Below, piece after piece: positions 46,656-56,563 of a stretch of 64,000 nt of DNA; position 1 is the first letter of the stretch, and every line of letters begins with the position of its first letter. The notes under the pieces were generated by a model, which did no database searches, was not told the DNA's origin, and saw only the letters and a list, made by a program, of their open reading frames with translations. A program made the translations under genes and the position numbers. Source of the DNA: Bacteroidota bacterium (lineage in GTDB: Bacteria; Bacteroidota; Ignavibacteria; Kryptoniales; JAKASW01); assembly GCA_021794075.1 (NCBI GenBank), contig JAJYRM010000003.1, forward strand, positions 1 to 64,000. The letters are read 5' to 3'.

Positions 46656-48167
46656 ATGAAAAGCAGACTATTGGTATTATTTTCTTCCCTGTTCCTGATT
46701 TCCTTCAACGCTTTTGCTCAATATCCTGAAGATGCGCTTAGATTGGCCGAGAGCGGTTATGGTGTCAGTGCTAAATCAGTCGCCATGGGAGGTGCTATGA
46801 CTGGATTGGCGCAAGGTTTTGATGCGACTTACTTCAACCCTGCTGGATTGGCCCAATCCAGACAATCCCAGCTTCAGTTTGGACTAAATTTTCTCGGCTA
46901 TACCGATAATTCCACCTACCTCGGAAACAACAATTCGCTTTCAAGTTCGCAAACGGATCTTTCCAGTCTAGGGTTGGTATATCCTTTCCCGACCACCAGA
47001 GGGAGTTTCGTGATCGCGTTTGGCTATAATCATGGTCCCGATTATAACGCGGCACTCGGTGTTAGTGGCTTCAATCCCAACAGTTCTATCATACCTTCGC
47101 TTTATTATCCGGGAGATACGCTCGCGGATATAGCCTATATGGATTTTCTCGAGAACACGAATCAACAGCCATACGTGAGTGGCAATGTCAATCAGAGCGG
47201 GAACGTCTATACCTCAGGCGGACTGAACAATTGGCTCGCCGCTGCAGGTTTGGATATCGGCCCCGGCTTTTCACTCGGATTGACATTGAATCTGATTAGT
47301 GGGCAGTACAAGTATATCCAGAATTTTCAGGAAACAGGAGTCTCTGGTAATAGTTACAATTCTACGGAATTCACATCGTTTGCCTTGAAGAATGAGGATA
47401 ATCAGAGCATCAACGGGTGGAATGCGAAATTGGGCATGATGTATCGGCTACATGACTCGGGGGGTAACACGATCGCAAGATTTGGCGCGACTATAGAGTT
47501 CCCGACTCTCCTCACGATCAACGATAACTTCAGCTCAAGTGGCACCGCGACGTTCGCGGCAGGCCTGCTCGGTCCCGCAGGTTCTTACTCATATGCTACA
47601 AGCAACGGTTATGGACAGAGTGAATCTCCATATCCCGGTCCCACACTCCAGTACGATGTAACGACTCCTTTCAAGTTTTCGCTTGGCGTATCGGGCGGTA
47701 CCGCTCAACTCCAGGCCGCGGCCGATATTCAATATGTCGATTGGACTCAGTTGAGCTTCAGTAATTTCAATCTGCCATCGAATCAGAGTCCGTCCAGCAC
47801 CCTTAATGCACAGATCAAGCAACAATACCGCGCTACCACCAGCATCAGGGCCGGAATCGAATATGCGCTGACAAATCCAAACTATTCGCTCCTGGTGCCA
47901 TACTTAAGAGCGGGCGTCGGATACTTGCCTTCTCCGTATAGCGGCGATGGGTCTTCTCAGGCTCAGAAGCTTGTCAGCGGGGGAATAGGCGTGAAGATTC
48001 AAAACAGCATAGAGCTTGATGTGGCATATCAATACGATTTTTGGAATACTACGAGTCAGCTTTATCCGAGCACCGTCATAAATGGCATCACGTACGCATC
48101 GCAAAGCACGAGCAACGAAAAGATCACCAACACGAATTTTCTGTTCACGTTCAAGTATGATTTCTGA
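46656..48167 (+). CDS. OmpP1/FadL/PorV-like outer-membrane protein
   Basis: Signal peptide; AESGYGVSAKSVAMGGAMTGLAQGFDATYFNPAGLAQ; terminal ITNTNFLFTFKYDF. Confidence 0.8.
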   Translation: MKSRLLVLFSSLFLISFNAFAQYPEDALRLAESGYGVSAKSVAMGGAMTGLAQGFDATYFNPAGLAQSRQSQLQFGLNFLGYTDNSTYLGNNNSLSSSQTDLSSLGLVYPFPTTRGSFVIAFGYNHGPDYNAALGVSGFNPNSSIIPSLYYPGDTLADIAYMDFLENTNQQPYVSGNVNQSGNVYTSGGLNNWLAAAGLDIGPGFSLGLTLNLISGQYKYIQNFQETGVSGNSYNSTEFTSFALKNEDNQSINGWNAKLGMMYRLHDSGGNTIARFGATIEFPTLLTINDNFSSSGTATFAAGLLGPAGSYSYATSNGYGQSESPYPGPTLQYDVTTPFKFSLGVSGGTAQLQAAADIQYVDWTQLSFSNFNLPSNQSPSSTLNAQIKQQYRATTSIRAGIEYALTNPNYSLLVPYLRAGVGYLPSPYSGDGSSQAQKLVSGGIGVKIQNSIELDVAYQYDFWNTTSQLYPSTVINGITYASQSTSNEKITNTNFLFTFKYDF

Positions 48168-48194
48168 TACGCATGATTCTCACGGAGGTGTGAT

Positions 48195-48899
48195 ATGATA
48201 CGCAGGACGAGCCTACTCCTCTCTTTTTTGTTTATCGTCGCCACCAGTTCAGCTCAGGCACAATTGCTTGGGAGAGAGAGAGCCACAGATAACGTTGGTT
48301 ATGGCATTAGTTCGTTAGGGGCCGCACCGGCCACGGGACAAGATTTCTTGTCCGCCGGGTCTTCTCAGTTCACAAGACCCCAAGGCGCGATCGCGGCCCC
48401 TGAGTATTCACCGGTGTTGATGAACGCCACCTCGCTCGGTGCCGGGGCAGTCGGCAGTTTCCCATTGCACAACGATATGTTTCTCAGGATTTCACTCATT
48501 AGTCTTTACGAGCCTGTCTCAACTTTCGGGGCGGTTCCTTCGTCGCAGGGTGTGTTGATGCCGGTCGAACTAGGCGTCAGAGTTCCGTTCATGAGTTCGA
48601 GGCTGAACACGCTTGGGTACACACTTTACGGAGAAGGTTCAGCAGGAATGCTCTTCGGTTGGGCCTTTCCGACGAGCGGGTCATTTCTGAATTATTCACT
48701 CCCATATTCAAGGTTTACCACGGGAGCTTCGGCGTATCTCGGTATCGGCAATTCTCTTCGACTCGCCAGGTTCGTTGGATTGTATTTGAATGGAGGAGTA
48801 GGATACTACAACTTCTTCTCCACTTCGTTTATGCCTCAGACGAGATATGTCGTACCTTCCGTCTCTGTAGGATTCATGTTTAACTTTACACAAGGGTAA
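48195..48899 (+). CDS. Hypothetical secreted/outer-membrane protein
   Basis: Signal peptide MIRRTSLLLSFLFIVATSSAQAQ; C-terminal RYVVPSVSVGFMFNFTQG beta strand. Confidence 0.55.
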   Translation: MIRRTSLLLSFLFIVATSSAQAQLLGRERATDNVGYGISSLGAAPATGQDFLSAGSSQFTRPQGAIAAPEYSPVLMNATSLGAGAVGSFPLHNDMFLRISLISLYEPVSTFGAVPSSQGVLMPVELGVRVPFMSSRLNTLGYTLYGEGSAGMLFGWAFPTSGSFLNYSLPYSRFTTGASAYLGIGNSLRLARFVGLYLNGGVGYYNFFSTSFMPQTRYVVPSVSVGFMFNFTQG

Positions 48900-48964
48900 A
48901 TCGCCGGATATCTACTTAAGCCTTTCTGTTGTTACATTGGCAGGCGCTTCACTAAATTAATCAG

Positions 48965-51385
48965 GTGAAACGGTTTAAGTTTGTCGCAGCGGTAGCCTCA
49001 CTTACATTATTCATAATACTTGTAAGTGTAATTCTGCTGCTTAAGAAATTCGGGACTTCGTCGCTACCGCAGCTTGACGGAAGAGAGGAATTGTCCAGCC
49101 TCGGCGGGAAGGTTGAGATTCGCAGGGATAGTCTTGGTGTGCCTTATATAGAGGCGCGCTCCGACTCGGACGCTTACTTCGCGCTCGGCTTTGTGCATGC
49201 ACAAGACAGGTTGTTCCAGATGGAGCTATACAGGCGCCTTGGAGAGGGAAGACTCAGCGAGATCTTTGGCGCTAAAGTTATTCCCGTGGATGAACTTTTC
49301 CGCAGTCTGGAGTTCAAGAAGATGGCGGACTCCCTTTATCGAAGCTGCTCTCCTCTCAGCAAGAATATACTTCGTTGGTATTCCGACGGTGTGAATTCAT
49401 ATATTTCACGAGCTAAGGCCCTTCCCGCAGAATTTTCGATGCTGAAATTCCATCCTGGCCCGTGGAAGCCGCGCGATAGTTTTATCGTCGCGAGGCTGAT
49501 GGCCTGGGAGCTTAACATATCCTGGTGGACAAAGCCGGTATTTGGTGAACTTTACGACAGCTTGGGTGCGCAGAAAGCTTCGCTGCTTATTCCGCTCTTT
49601 GGCGGCTCAAGCGGCAAAATGGCCGATGCGTCGCGAGACATGAGGCAGTCCGCAATCCGCGGCTTCATGAAAGCTAACTCTCAAGCGCTTGCGATGTTGG
49701 GGGGCGCCAAAGCTCCAGACTGTTTCGGGAGTAACAACTGGACGATCGCCCCATCGAGAACCAATACCGGATCCGCGATTCTCTGCAACGACCCTCATCT
49801 CGCGTTCAGCGAGCCGGCAAGATGGTACATCGTCTCGATCTCCGCTCCTAACCTACATGTCATAGGCGTCTCGCTCCCCGGCGCGCCCGGTATCGTGATC
49901 GGCAGAAATGACTATATCGCCTGGGGAATGACCAATGTCATGTCGGATGATTCGGATTTTTACATAATGCAGCCCGACTCCTCAAATCCGAACATGTACT
50001 GGTACAACGGTAAACTTCTTCCTTTCATCACCAGCGAAGACACTATCGAAGTCAAGGGAGCAACGCCTTATATTTTTGCCCGGCGTTCCACCGTTCTCGG
50101 ACCTGTAGTAAGCGGAGTCATATCCTCTTCCTACAAAACGACATCCGTCGGCGATGAGAATACCGAACCAGGCGGGATCGTCGCGCTTCGCTGGAGCGCG
50201 TACTGGCCAAGCGACGAAGTGAGGTCGTTGTACCTCCTCAATACCGCACGAGATTTCCATGATTTCCTGAATGCCCTGAGCTACTTCGGAGCTCCGGCGC
50301 AGAATTTCGTTTACGCTGACGTCAATGGAAATATAGGCTACAAGGCGGCTGGCAATATCCCTTTGAGACGCTATCCTGTTCCATTCCTTCCTCAGCCGGG
50401 AAATACGAGCAAGTTTGTGTGGGACAGCTTCATCCCTTTCAACGCTCTCCCGGAAAGCTACGATCCTTCAGCGGGTTTCCTGGCTACAGCGAACAATCGC
50501 ACCACACCCAATAACTATCCGTACTACATAACAAACCTCTACGAGCCTTCGGCACGCATAGACAGGATAACGTCGTTTATCGAGCACCACGACACAATGA
50601 GCGTCGCTCTTTCTCGAGAGCTGCAGCTGGATTATTATTCCCAATTTATGGTATCTCTTAATCAGCATGTTCTTGCGGCATGCGACAGCGAAAAGTTTTA
50701 CCCAAAAGAGCTGGTGTACCTGAAGAATTTCGAAGGGATGATTGGCGCCAAAAGCACTGCGGCGACCATATTGAACATGACTTTCGTGAACATGTTAAAA
50801 AACGTCTTGGAACCCGTGATGGGGAGAGGACTCTATCGCAGGTATGTCGTGGTCAGCAACGTTCCTACAAGGATCCTGAATGGGATGATGGAGAAGCCGC
50901 AGCAATTGGCTGAACTATACGGAGTATCAAACGGCGACAGCCTGCTCGAATTGGATCTGACGAAGAGCCTTCAGAGTTCATTGGAGACGCTGAGGTCGGA
51001 GTTCGGTCCGCATCCTATAAACTGGATGTGGGGAAGAATCCATACGTTGGAACTTGAGCATCCTCTCAAGTCGAACGCGATCGTTAGAGCTATCTACGAC
51101 TCCGGTCCATTTCCGAGGGGAGGTAACAACACGACTGTTAATAATGGTGAGTATTCACTCGACAAGCCTTACCACATGAAGGTAGGGCCGTCAATGCGGA
51201 TGATAGTAGACATGGGCAAATCAGGTATGTATTTCAGTCTTCCGGGTGGAGAGTCGGGGCAAATCCTTAGCCCGTACTACTCAAACCTGTTGAAAAATTA
51301 TCTTGACGGCAAGCTGACCTTTTTCCCGATAAAGCTTTCAGGAAAAGAGACCGCGCACCAACTAACACTTGTACCACGCAAATGA
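48965..51385 (+). CDS. Penicillin acylase family protein (Ntn hydrolase)
   Basis: GKVEIRRDSLGVPYIEARSDSDAYFALGFVHAQDRLFQMELYRRLGEGRLSEIFG; FGSNNWTIAPSRTNTGSAILCNDPHLAFSEPARWY catalytic Ser context; GTG start. Confidence 0.93.
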   Translation: MKRFKFVAAVASLTLFIILVSVILLLKKFGTSSLPQLDGREELSSLGGKVEIRRDSLGVPYIEARSDSDAYFALGFVHAQDRLFQMELYRRLGEGRLSEIFGAKVIPVDELFRSLEFKKMADSLYRSCSPLSKNILRWYSDGVNSYISRAKALPAEFSMLKFHPGPWKPRDSFIVARLMAWELNISWWTKPVFGELYDSLGAQKASLLIPLFGGSSGKMADASRDMRQSAIRGFMKANSQALAMLGGAKAPDCFGSNNWTIAPSRTNTGSAILCNDPHLAFSEPARWYIVSISAPNLHVIGVSLPGAPGIVIGRNDYIAWGMTNVMSDDSDFYIMQPDSSNPNMYWYNGKLLPFITSEDTIEVKGATPYIFARRSTVLGPVVSGVISSSYKTTSVGDENTEPGGIVALRWSAYWPSDEVRSLYLLNTARDFHDFLNALSYFGAPAQNFVYADVNGNIGYKAAGNIPLRRYPVPFLPQPGNTSKFVWDSFIPFNALPESYDPSAGFLATANNRTTPNNYPYYITNLYEPSARIDRITSFIEHHDTMSVALSRELQLDYYSQFMVSLNQHVLAACDSEKFYPKELVYLKNFEGMIGAKSTAATILNMTFVNMLKNVLEPVMGRGLYRRYVVVSNVPTRILNGMMEKPQQLAELYGVSNGDSLLELDLTKSLQSSLETLRSEFGPHPINWMWGRIHTLELEHPLKSNAIVRAIYDSGPFPRGGNNTTVNNGEYSLDKPYHMKVGPSMRMIVDMGKSGMYFSLPGGESGQILSPYYSNLLKNYLDGKLTFFPIKLSGKETAHQLTLVPRK

Positions 51386-52140
51386 GTATCCCTGAAGAGC
51401 TGCAGAAGATACTTAGATCGGCCAGAGATGTGGTAGCGCTTACCGGGGCAGGTATCTCGGCGGAAAGCGGGATACCTACTTTCCGTGGAAACGACGGATT
51501 ATGGAGTAAACTCAATCCTGAGGAGTTGGCCAATTTCGACGCCTTCCTGAGAAATCCAGAGCTGGTATCCGAGTGGTACGAGCATCGTCGGCAGATAACG
51601 CGCGAGTCAAAGCCAAACCCGGCTCACTACGCCCTTGTCGAGATGGAAAAATCGTTCCGGAGTTTCACGGTCATTACTCAGAATATCGATAACCTCCATA
51701 AGCGCGCGGGCTCAAAAACGGTTGCGGAGCTTCATGGGAACATCGAGCGGAACTACTGCCTCGGCTGCGGGAAGCGCTACGATGGTGAAGAGTTCGACAG
51801 GAACGGCTCATTTAGATGTTCGGAGTGCGGAGGCCTTATAAGACCTGACATAGTCTGGTTCGGAGAGATGCTCCCTGAGGACGAGTGGGCCTTGGCGGAG
51901 GAGGCCGCTCAGAGGGCCGATGTCATGTTTGTTGTAGGCACCTCTTCAGTGGTCTATCCAGCAGCCGAGCTTCCGATGACCGTAAGAAGGAACGGTGGAA
52001 AGATTGTAGAAGTGAACATAGAAGAAACACCCCTGTCTGATTCCGCAGACTTTTCATTCAAGGGATCGGCTTCCATGGTATTATCTGAAATAACGGATGA
52101 AATAAAGGAGTTACGTGGTTTTGCAAAAGATACAGAATAG
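51382..52140 (+). CDS. Sir2-family NAD-dependent protein deacylase
   Basis: VVALTGAGISAESGIPTFRG, TQNIDNLHKRAGS, CLGCGKRYD...CSECGG zinc site, VVGTSSVVYPAAELP; ATGA overlap with upstream gene. Confidence 0.95.
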   Translation: MSIPEELQKILRSARDVVALTGAGISAESGIPTFRGNDGLWSKLNPEELANFDAFLRNPELVSEWYEHRRQITRESKPNPAHYALVEMEKSFRSFTVITQNIDNLHKRAGSKTVAELHGNIERNYCLGCGKRYDGEEFDRNGSFRCSECGGLIRPDIVWFGEMLPEDEWALAEEAAQRADVMFVVGTSSVVYPAAELPMTVRRNGGKIVEVNIEETPLSDSADFSFKGSASMVLSEITDEIKELRGFAKDTE

Positions 52141-53545
52141 GAAAACAAAGATTGTTTGTACGCTTGGACCCGCCTCAGATACTGAGGAAAAGATAAGGAA
52201 TCTTGTAGACGCTGGCGCGGATGTGTTCAGGCTGAATTTTTCCCACGGGACGCACGAGGAACACGCCGAACAGATCGAAATAATCAGACATTTGGAGAGC
52301 GTATGCAAGAAAAGATTTGCGATAATACAGGATCTTCAGGGGCCGAAGATAAGGGTGGGACAGATAGACGGAGTCATCACTCTTAAGAATGGCGATACTG
52401 TCACGTTGACAATTGCCGACGTCATCGGGAAGGGAAAGATTATTCCTGTCACATACCAGGGGATAGTAAACGATGTCAAGGCGGGCGACAGAATTTTGAT
52501 GGATGATGGTCTCCTCGAGTTGAAGGCTAAATCGGTATCGGCGAAGGAAATACAATGTGAAGTCGTGAACGGCGGACCGCTCACTTCGCACAAGGGAATC
52601 AATCTCCCCGGCTGCGATGTCAGCATACCATCGTTGACCGACAAGGATATGGCCGATCTCGAATTCGGTGTCAAGAGCAAGGTCGATTTCATCGCCCTTT
52701 CCTTTGTCCGTCACGCCTCCGACGTTCTACAGCTCAGAGATTTACTGGCTGAACTCAACGGTAATCAGGGCATCATCGCGAAGATAGAGAAGCCCGAGGC
52801 GGTGAAAGAGATAGATCCTATCATCGAGGCGAGCGATGCCATCATGGTGGCGCGCGGGGACCTTGGCGTTGAAGTGCCGATAGAAGAAGTGCCTGTCCTG
52901 CAGAAGAGGATCATTCGCAAGTGCAATGAATACGGGAAGCCCGTCATTACGGCAACGCAGATGCTCGACTCGATGATCCGCGAACCACGCCCGACAAGGG
53001 CGGAGGCGACTGATGTCGCCAATGCCGTCTTCGACGGAACCGACGCGGTAATGTTAAGCGGAGAGACCTCAGCCGGAAACTTTCCCGTCGAAGCGGTGAA
53101 AACGATGGTGTCGATAGTGAAGATGGCAGAATCGGAGATGGGGCTCGTTTCGCGAAAGCTGGATTACAAGGCGGTCCGCGACGATTTCACCGATGCTATC
53201 GCCGAAGTGGCGTGCTCGTTGGCAAATTTTGTCGATGCTTCATTCATCATACCGATAACGAATACCGGCACGACGGCGCGAGCCCTTTCAAAGTATAGAC
53301 CTCAGGTCCCAGTCTACGCGATCACCGAGAGCGTGGAGGTCGCGAGGAAGCTTCCTCTGATTTGGGGCGTCGTTCCAGTAGAGGTCGAGTCTATTCCCGA
53401 CACGGATGCCATGCTCGCCAAGGTGGGCTCTATTTTGAAGTCGGCTTCTCTCGCCTCGACCGGCGACACTTATGTGCTCACCGCGGGAACGCCCATCCTG
53501 GCTAGAGGAACGACGAATACTCTCAGAATAGAGAAGATCAGGTAG
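52115..53545 (+). CDS. pyk: Pyruvate kinase
   Basis: RKTKIVCTLGPASDTEEKIRNLVDAGADVFRLNFSHG, DLQGPKIRVG, MVARGDLGVEVP, ATQMLDSMIREPRPTRAEATDVANAV; GTG (52115) or TTG (52121) start within sir2. Confidence 0.96.
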   Translation: MVLQKIQNRKTKIVCTLGPASDTEEKIRNLVDAGADVFRLNFSHGTHEEHAEQIEIIRHLESVCKKRFAIIQDLQGPKIRVGQIDGVITLKNGDTVTLTIADVIGKGKIIPVTYQGIVNDVKAGDRILMDDGLLELKAKSVSAKEIQCEVVNGGPLTSHKGINLPGCDVSIPSLTDKDMADLEFGVKSKVDFIALSFVRHASDVLQLRDLLAELNGNQGIIAKIEKPEAVKEIDPIIEASDAIMVARGDLGVEVPIEEVPVLQKRIIRKCNEYGKPVITATQMLDSMIREPRPTRAEATDVANAVFDGTDAVMLSGETSAGNFPVEAVKTMVSIVKMAESEMGLVSRKLDYKAVRDDFTDAIAEVACSLANFVDASFIIPITNTGTTARALSKYRPQVPVYAITESVEVARKLPLIWGVVPVEVESIPDTDAMLAKVGSILKSASLASTGDTYVLTAGTPILARGTTNTLRIEKIR

Positions 53546-53548
53546 CTT

Positions 53549-54637
53549 TTAAAAATATACGTGAGATTCGATCAACGCTTCCAACGGTTGAGGCGCGCCG
53601 ATGGCATTTGTCGTATTGAACCTGATCTGCGGCATGAAATCAAGGTGCGGGACCGGATAGATATTGACGCCTAAAATGTACCTCGCGTAGTAGGGCCCTC
53701 CCGCGAAAGTCTTGAAGTAATCAAACCTCCCCATCGCGAATAGACCGTTTCCAATCTCATAGGTAAGCTGGGCCATTCCCGCGTTTGAGGTAACGTTCGG
53801 CGGCAAAAGCGTGCCGGGCAGAGATCTTGCCCAGTCGTATTCGGCGAGCAGCGTGAAGCGGTCGTCTGCGCCGATCCCTCCGTGGAATCCGTACATCATC
53901 GTGCCGCTTGATAAATAGGCCGAGCCGCCGAGCATCAAGTTGACAAACCCTTTCGTAAGATATTCGACCCTTCCTATGAAAGCCTTCTTCGAGTTGAAGT
54001 TGATATTGCTGTATCCGTCCCCGTTTGTCGCGTCGAGAGTGACAAGGAAGTTGCTGAGCTGAGAGCCGACCTCCACTCCGACCGACCGGTAGAGTGGCCC
54101 GAAGATGAGGCCCAGCTGCGGTATTCCCTGAAGGTATCCGAAGTTCCCGCCTCTAGTGTATGCGGTGTGGTCGTCGAGCCTGATTCCGTATGATGGCGCG
54201 AAAGCTCCCACCTTGACCCAGGAATTCCCTTCGTTGAAATCGTACATACCGTAGGCTTCATACGCCGTGTTGACGAAATCATATTTTATGTAGAGACGTG
54301 TCGACGTGTAAACGTGCAATGAACTGTAGAGCGCCCCTTCCATCGACTGGAAAGTCGTGTTTTTTGTTTGGCCGTCGTAGAGATATTGGAATCTCACGTC
54401 GCCGCCTATGAGGATATCGCGGGTGAGTTGAGGGCTGAAATGAAATCCCTTGCCGTGATTCTTGAAAAGTCTGAGATGGTCGTCAACAAAGCTGGGTGCT
54501 TCAAATGTGTTTCTCAACTCTCCGCCGGTAGGATTGAAGTGGCAATTAGCGCATTCCATCCCGGTCATCATTGCGAACCTGGGGAGAGCGAAAGCGGCGT
54601 TAGTTGTAAACAACAGTATCAAAAGGGTTCGGCGCAT
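53549..54637 (-). CDS. Outer-membrane barrel-like protein with single N-terminal c-type haem motif
   Basis: Signal peptide MRRTLLILLFTTNAAFA then MMTGMECANCHFNPTGGELRN; rest is alternating beta-strand sequence ending ALIESHVYF. Confidence 0.7.
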   Translation of the reverse strand: MRRTLLILLFTTNAAFALPRFAMMTGMECANCHFNPTGGELRNTFEAPSFVDDHLRLFKNHGKGFHFSPQLTRDILIGGDVRFQYLYDGQTKNTTFQSMEGALYSSLHVYTSTRLYIKYDFVNTAYEAYGMYDFNEGNSWVKVGAFAPSYGIRLDDHTAYTRGGNFGYLQGIPQLGLIFGPLYRSVGVEVGSQLSNFLVTLDATNGDGYSNINFNSKKAFIGRVEYLTKGFVNLMLGGSAYLSSGTMMYGFHGGIGADDRFTLLAEYDWARSLPGTLLPPNVTSNAGMAQLTYEIGNGLFAMGRFDYFKTFAGGPYYARYILGVNIYPVPHLDFMPQIRFNTTNAIGAPQPLEALIESHVYF

Positions 54638-54663
54638 AGCATGGGCCTTTCTTGAGCATTAAT

Positions 54664-54690
54664 AAAAAAGCCGGACATTCGTGCCCGGCT
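54664..54690 (-). terminator. Rho-independent terminator of the dihaem cytochrome unit
   Basis: On minus strand GCCGGGCA-CGAA-TGTCCGGC followed by TTTTTT. Confidence 0.9.
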
Positions 54691-54722
54691 CAGTAAAATC
54701 CCTTACCCCCTTTTGAAAGCGT

Positions 54723-55139
54723 TTACTCCAGCGGAAAAGGGTGCTTGAAGCCTCCGGGCGGCATGTTCATTGGGCGCTCGTGACCCTGGTGGCACGTATA
54801 GCACGTCGGCTTTTTCGCGTGCGGGAAGGAAAAATATGTCGTCCTGATCTGGAGAAGCATCTTCAGCATGACGCGCGCGATTCGCTTTTGCGGCTTCGCG
54901 TCACTCGCGAAATTGTGAGTATTGTGGCAGAAGGAGCAGTTGACGCCGAGACTCTGCTTGAACATATCCATCCAGCTCTTCAACTCCTTCTTTGTCTTCA
55001 CAAAGGTAAGTACCTGAAGATTTCTCCCCCAAGATGGTTTCGCTTCCTGCTTCGCGTATACGTTATTGTGTATTAAAAGGCTCCCGATTCCGACAGCGAC
55101 AAGGACAGGAAATACCAGCCAGTTCTTCTTAAGCATCAC
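54723..55139 (-). CDS. Dihaem c-type cytochrome (photosynthetic-reaction-centre cytochrome-like)
   Basis: N-terminal signal/anchor; two CxxCH motifs: NCSFCHNTHNF and TCYTCHQGHERP. Confidence 0.85.
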   Translation of the reverse strand: MMLKKNWLVFPVLVAVGIGSLLIHNNVYAKQEAKPSWGRNLQVLTFVKTKKELKSWMDMFKQSLGVNCSFCHNTHNFASDAKPQKRIARVMLKMLLQIRTTYFSFPHAKKPTCYTCHQGHERPMNMPPGGFKHPFPLE

Positions 55140-55189
55140 GGCTCCATTTTCAAATATTAACAGGGAGATGAAGCTTAAAGGTTCCTCAT

Positions 55190-56548
55190 TCAGAAAGAGA
55201 AATTAAACATGACACGCGGCTCGATTCTCTTCTGAACCTGGTAGCCACCGCTGACCGGAATGAACGTCCAGTAATAATTGAAACCGACAGTCATGAACGG
55301 GTACGGTTTGTAACCGAAGAAAGCGTAGAGAAGCGAGCGCTTATCGAGCTGGAACGCATCCTTGAAGCTCTGGATTCCCCATCTATCGTATCCCGCACTG
55401 AAAGCGATCATCGGGACGAGGTTCGGGAAGCGAGTCTCAAGGTGAAGCAATCCTCCGTTCGGGTCATGATCGATTCCCCTGTATCCGCCGACGATCTGGA
55501 ATTGCTGGAGGACCGCCACAGTGATCTGACCGTACCACCCCTGACCACCAGGAGTGTTGGCCAGCTGTGTCGCCTGGCTGAAGTAGCCGGTGTCGTTCGG
55601 AACATAGCGGTTGAGTTCGTAGAATTGGTTGAAATACTCTGGAATGAACTGGCGTCCGATCCATTGGTGTTCAAGTTTGATAGAAGCTTTTGCGAGACCG
55701 AGCCCGTTGAAGTTGAAAAGTATTCCTGCCGCGGAGCCGTGACCGAAATGGTTTATCTGTGCGTAATCGTAATATAGGTCCGCATCTGCAAATGGAATGC
55801 GTAACACCGGTAAACCGGCATCAAAGCCGTACTCCGACAGACGTCCGGTGTTTTCTATGGAATATGGTGATTGTGCGGGACCCGGTGGGAGCGACGGATT
55901 GGGTTCTACAAGGTGATTCACTTCAACCAGACCCGAATTCTTGTTCTGATCGGTCACGTATGTCGCGCCAAGCTCAAAACCTCCTATAATGGGGATTTCT
56001 CCCAAGGTTGTGAACCTTAACGGCCTCACGTAGAATCTTCCTCCGATGACTCCGGGCTGATTGAAGTTGCCATACATCGTTTCAAAGCCGAATTTGTTGA
56101 AGTCTAGATCGAGTTCAGCCCCAATGGTCCTATTGTCATAGCTCGGACTGTTGTTGTAGTCGTACACTATGAATCCATGTCCGAGAGTTGCCATGTCCAT
56201 TTGCCCAACTTTCGCAAAGACGGGGTCGTGTTTCTGTCCCCAGCTTATGTACCTTATGATCTTCCTGTACGCGCCGCCCGACCAGTCGGCCTTCCTTATT
56301 TTGCCTGTGTTAGTCGAGATGCGCATGGTAAGGTCGAGACCAATGCCGAGTTTTCCGAATTGTAGGTCAGGCATGACGCCAATCATGTAGTAAGGTACCG
56401 TCTGACCGTTTTCGTTAATCCAGGAAATTCCGAGCCCGCCAGCCACCTGGCTCTCACCCGGTGCCAGCAGCGGCGTTGGATAATTCTGAGCGAACAGTGC
56501 GGAGACTGAAATAAGAGTTATTGCAATTATAGTAATCGTTGCCTTCAT
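55190..56548 (-). CDS. Predicted outer-membrane beta-barrel protein
   Basis: Signal peptide MKATITIIAITLISVSALFAQ; porin-like strands; ends QVQKRIEPRVMFNFSF. Confidence 0.65.
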   Translation of the reverse strand: MKATITIIAITLISVSALFAQNYPTPLLAPGESQVAGGLGISWINENGQTVPYYMIGVMPDLQFGKLGIGLDLTMRISTNTGKIRKADWSGGAYRKIIRYISWGQKHDPVFAKVGQMDMATLGHGFIVYDYNNSPSYDNRTIGAELDLDFNKFGFETMYGNFNQPGVIGGRFYVRPLRFTTLGEIPIIGGFELGATYVTDQNKNSGLVEVNHLVEPNPSLPPGPAQSPYSIENTGRLSEYGFDAGLPVLRIPFADADLYYDYAQINHFGHGSAAGILFNFNGLGLAKASIKLEHQWIGRQFIPEYFNQFYELNRYVPNDTGYFSQATQLANTPGGQGWYGQITVAVLQQFQIVGGYRGIDHDPNGGLLHLETRFPNLVPMIAFSAGYDRWGIQSFKDAFQLDKRSLLYAFFGYKPYPFMTVGFNYYWTFIPVSGGYQVQKRIEPRVMFNFSF

Positions 56549-56563
56549 TTGTATCCTCATTAA

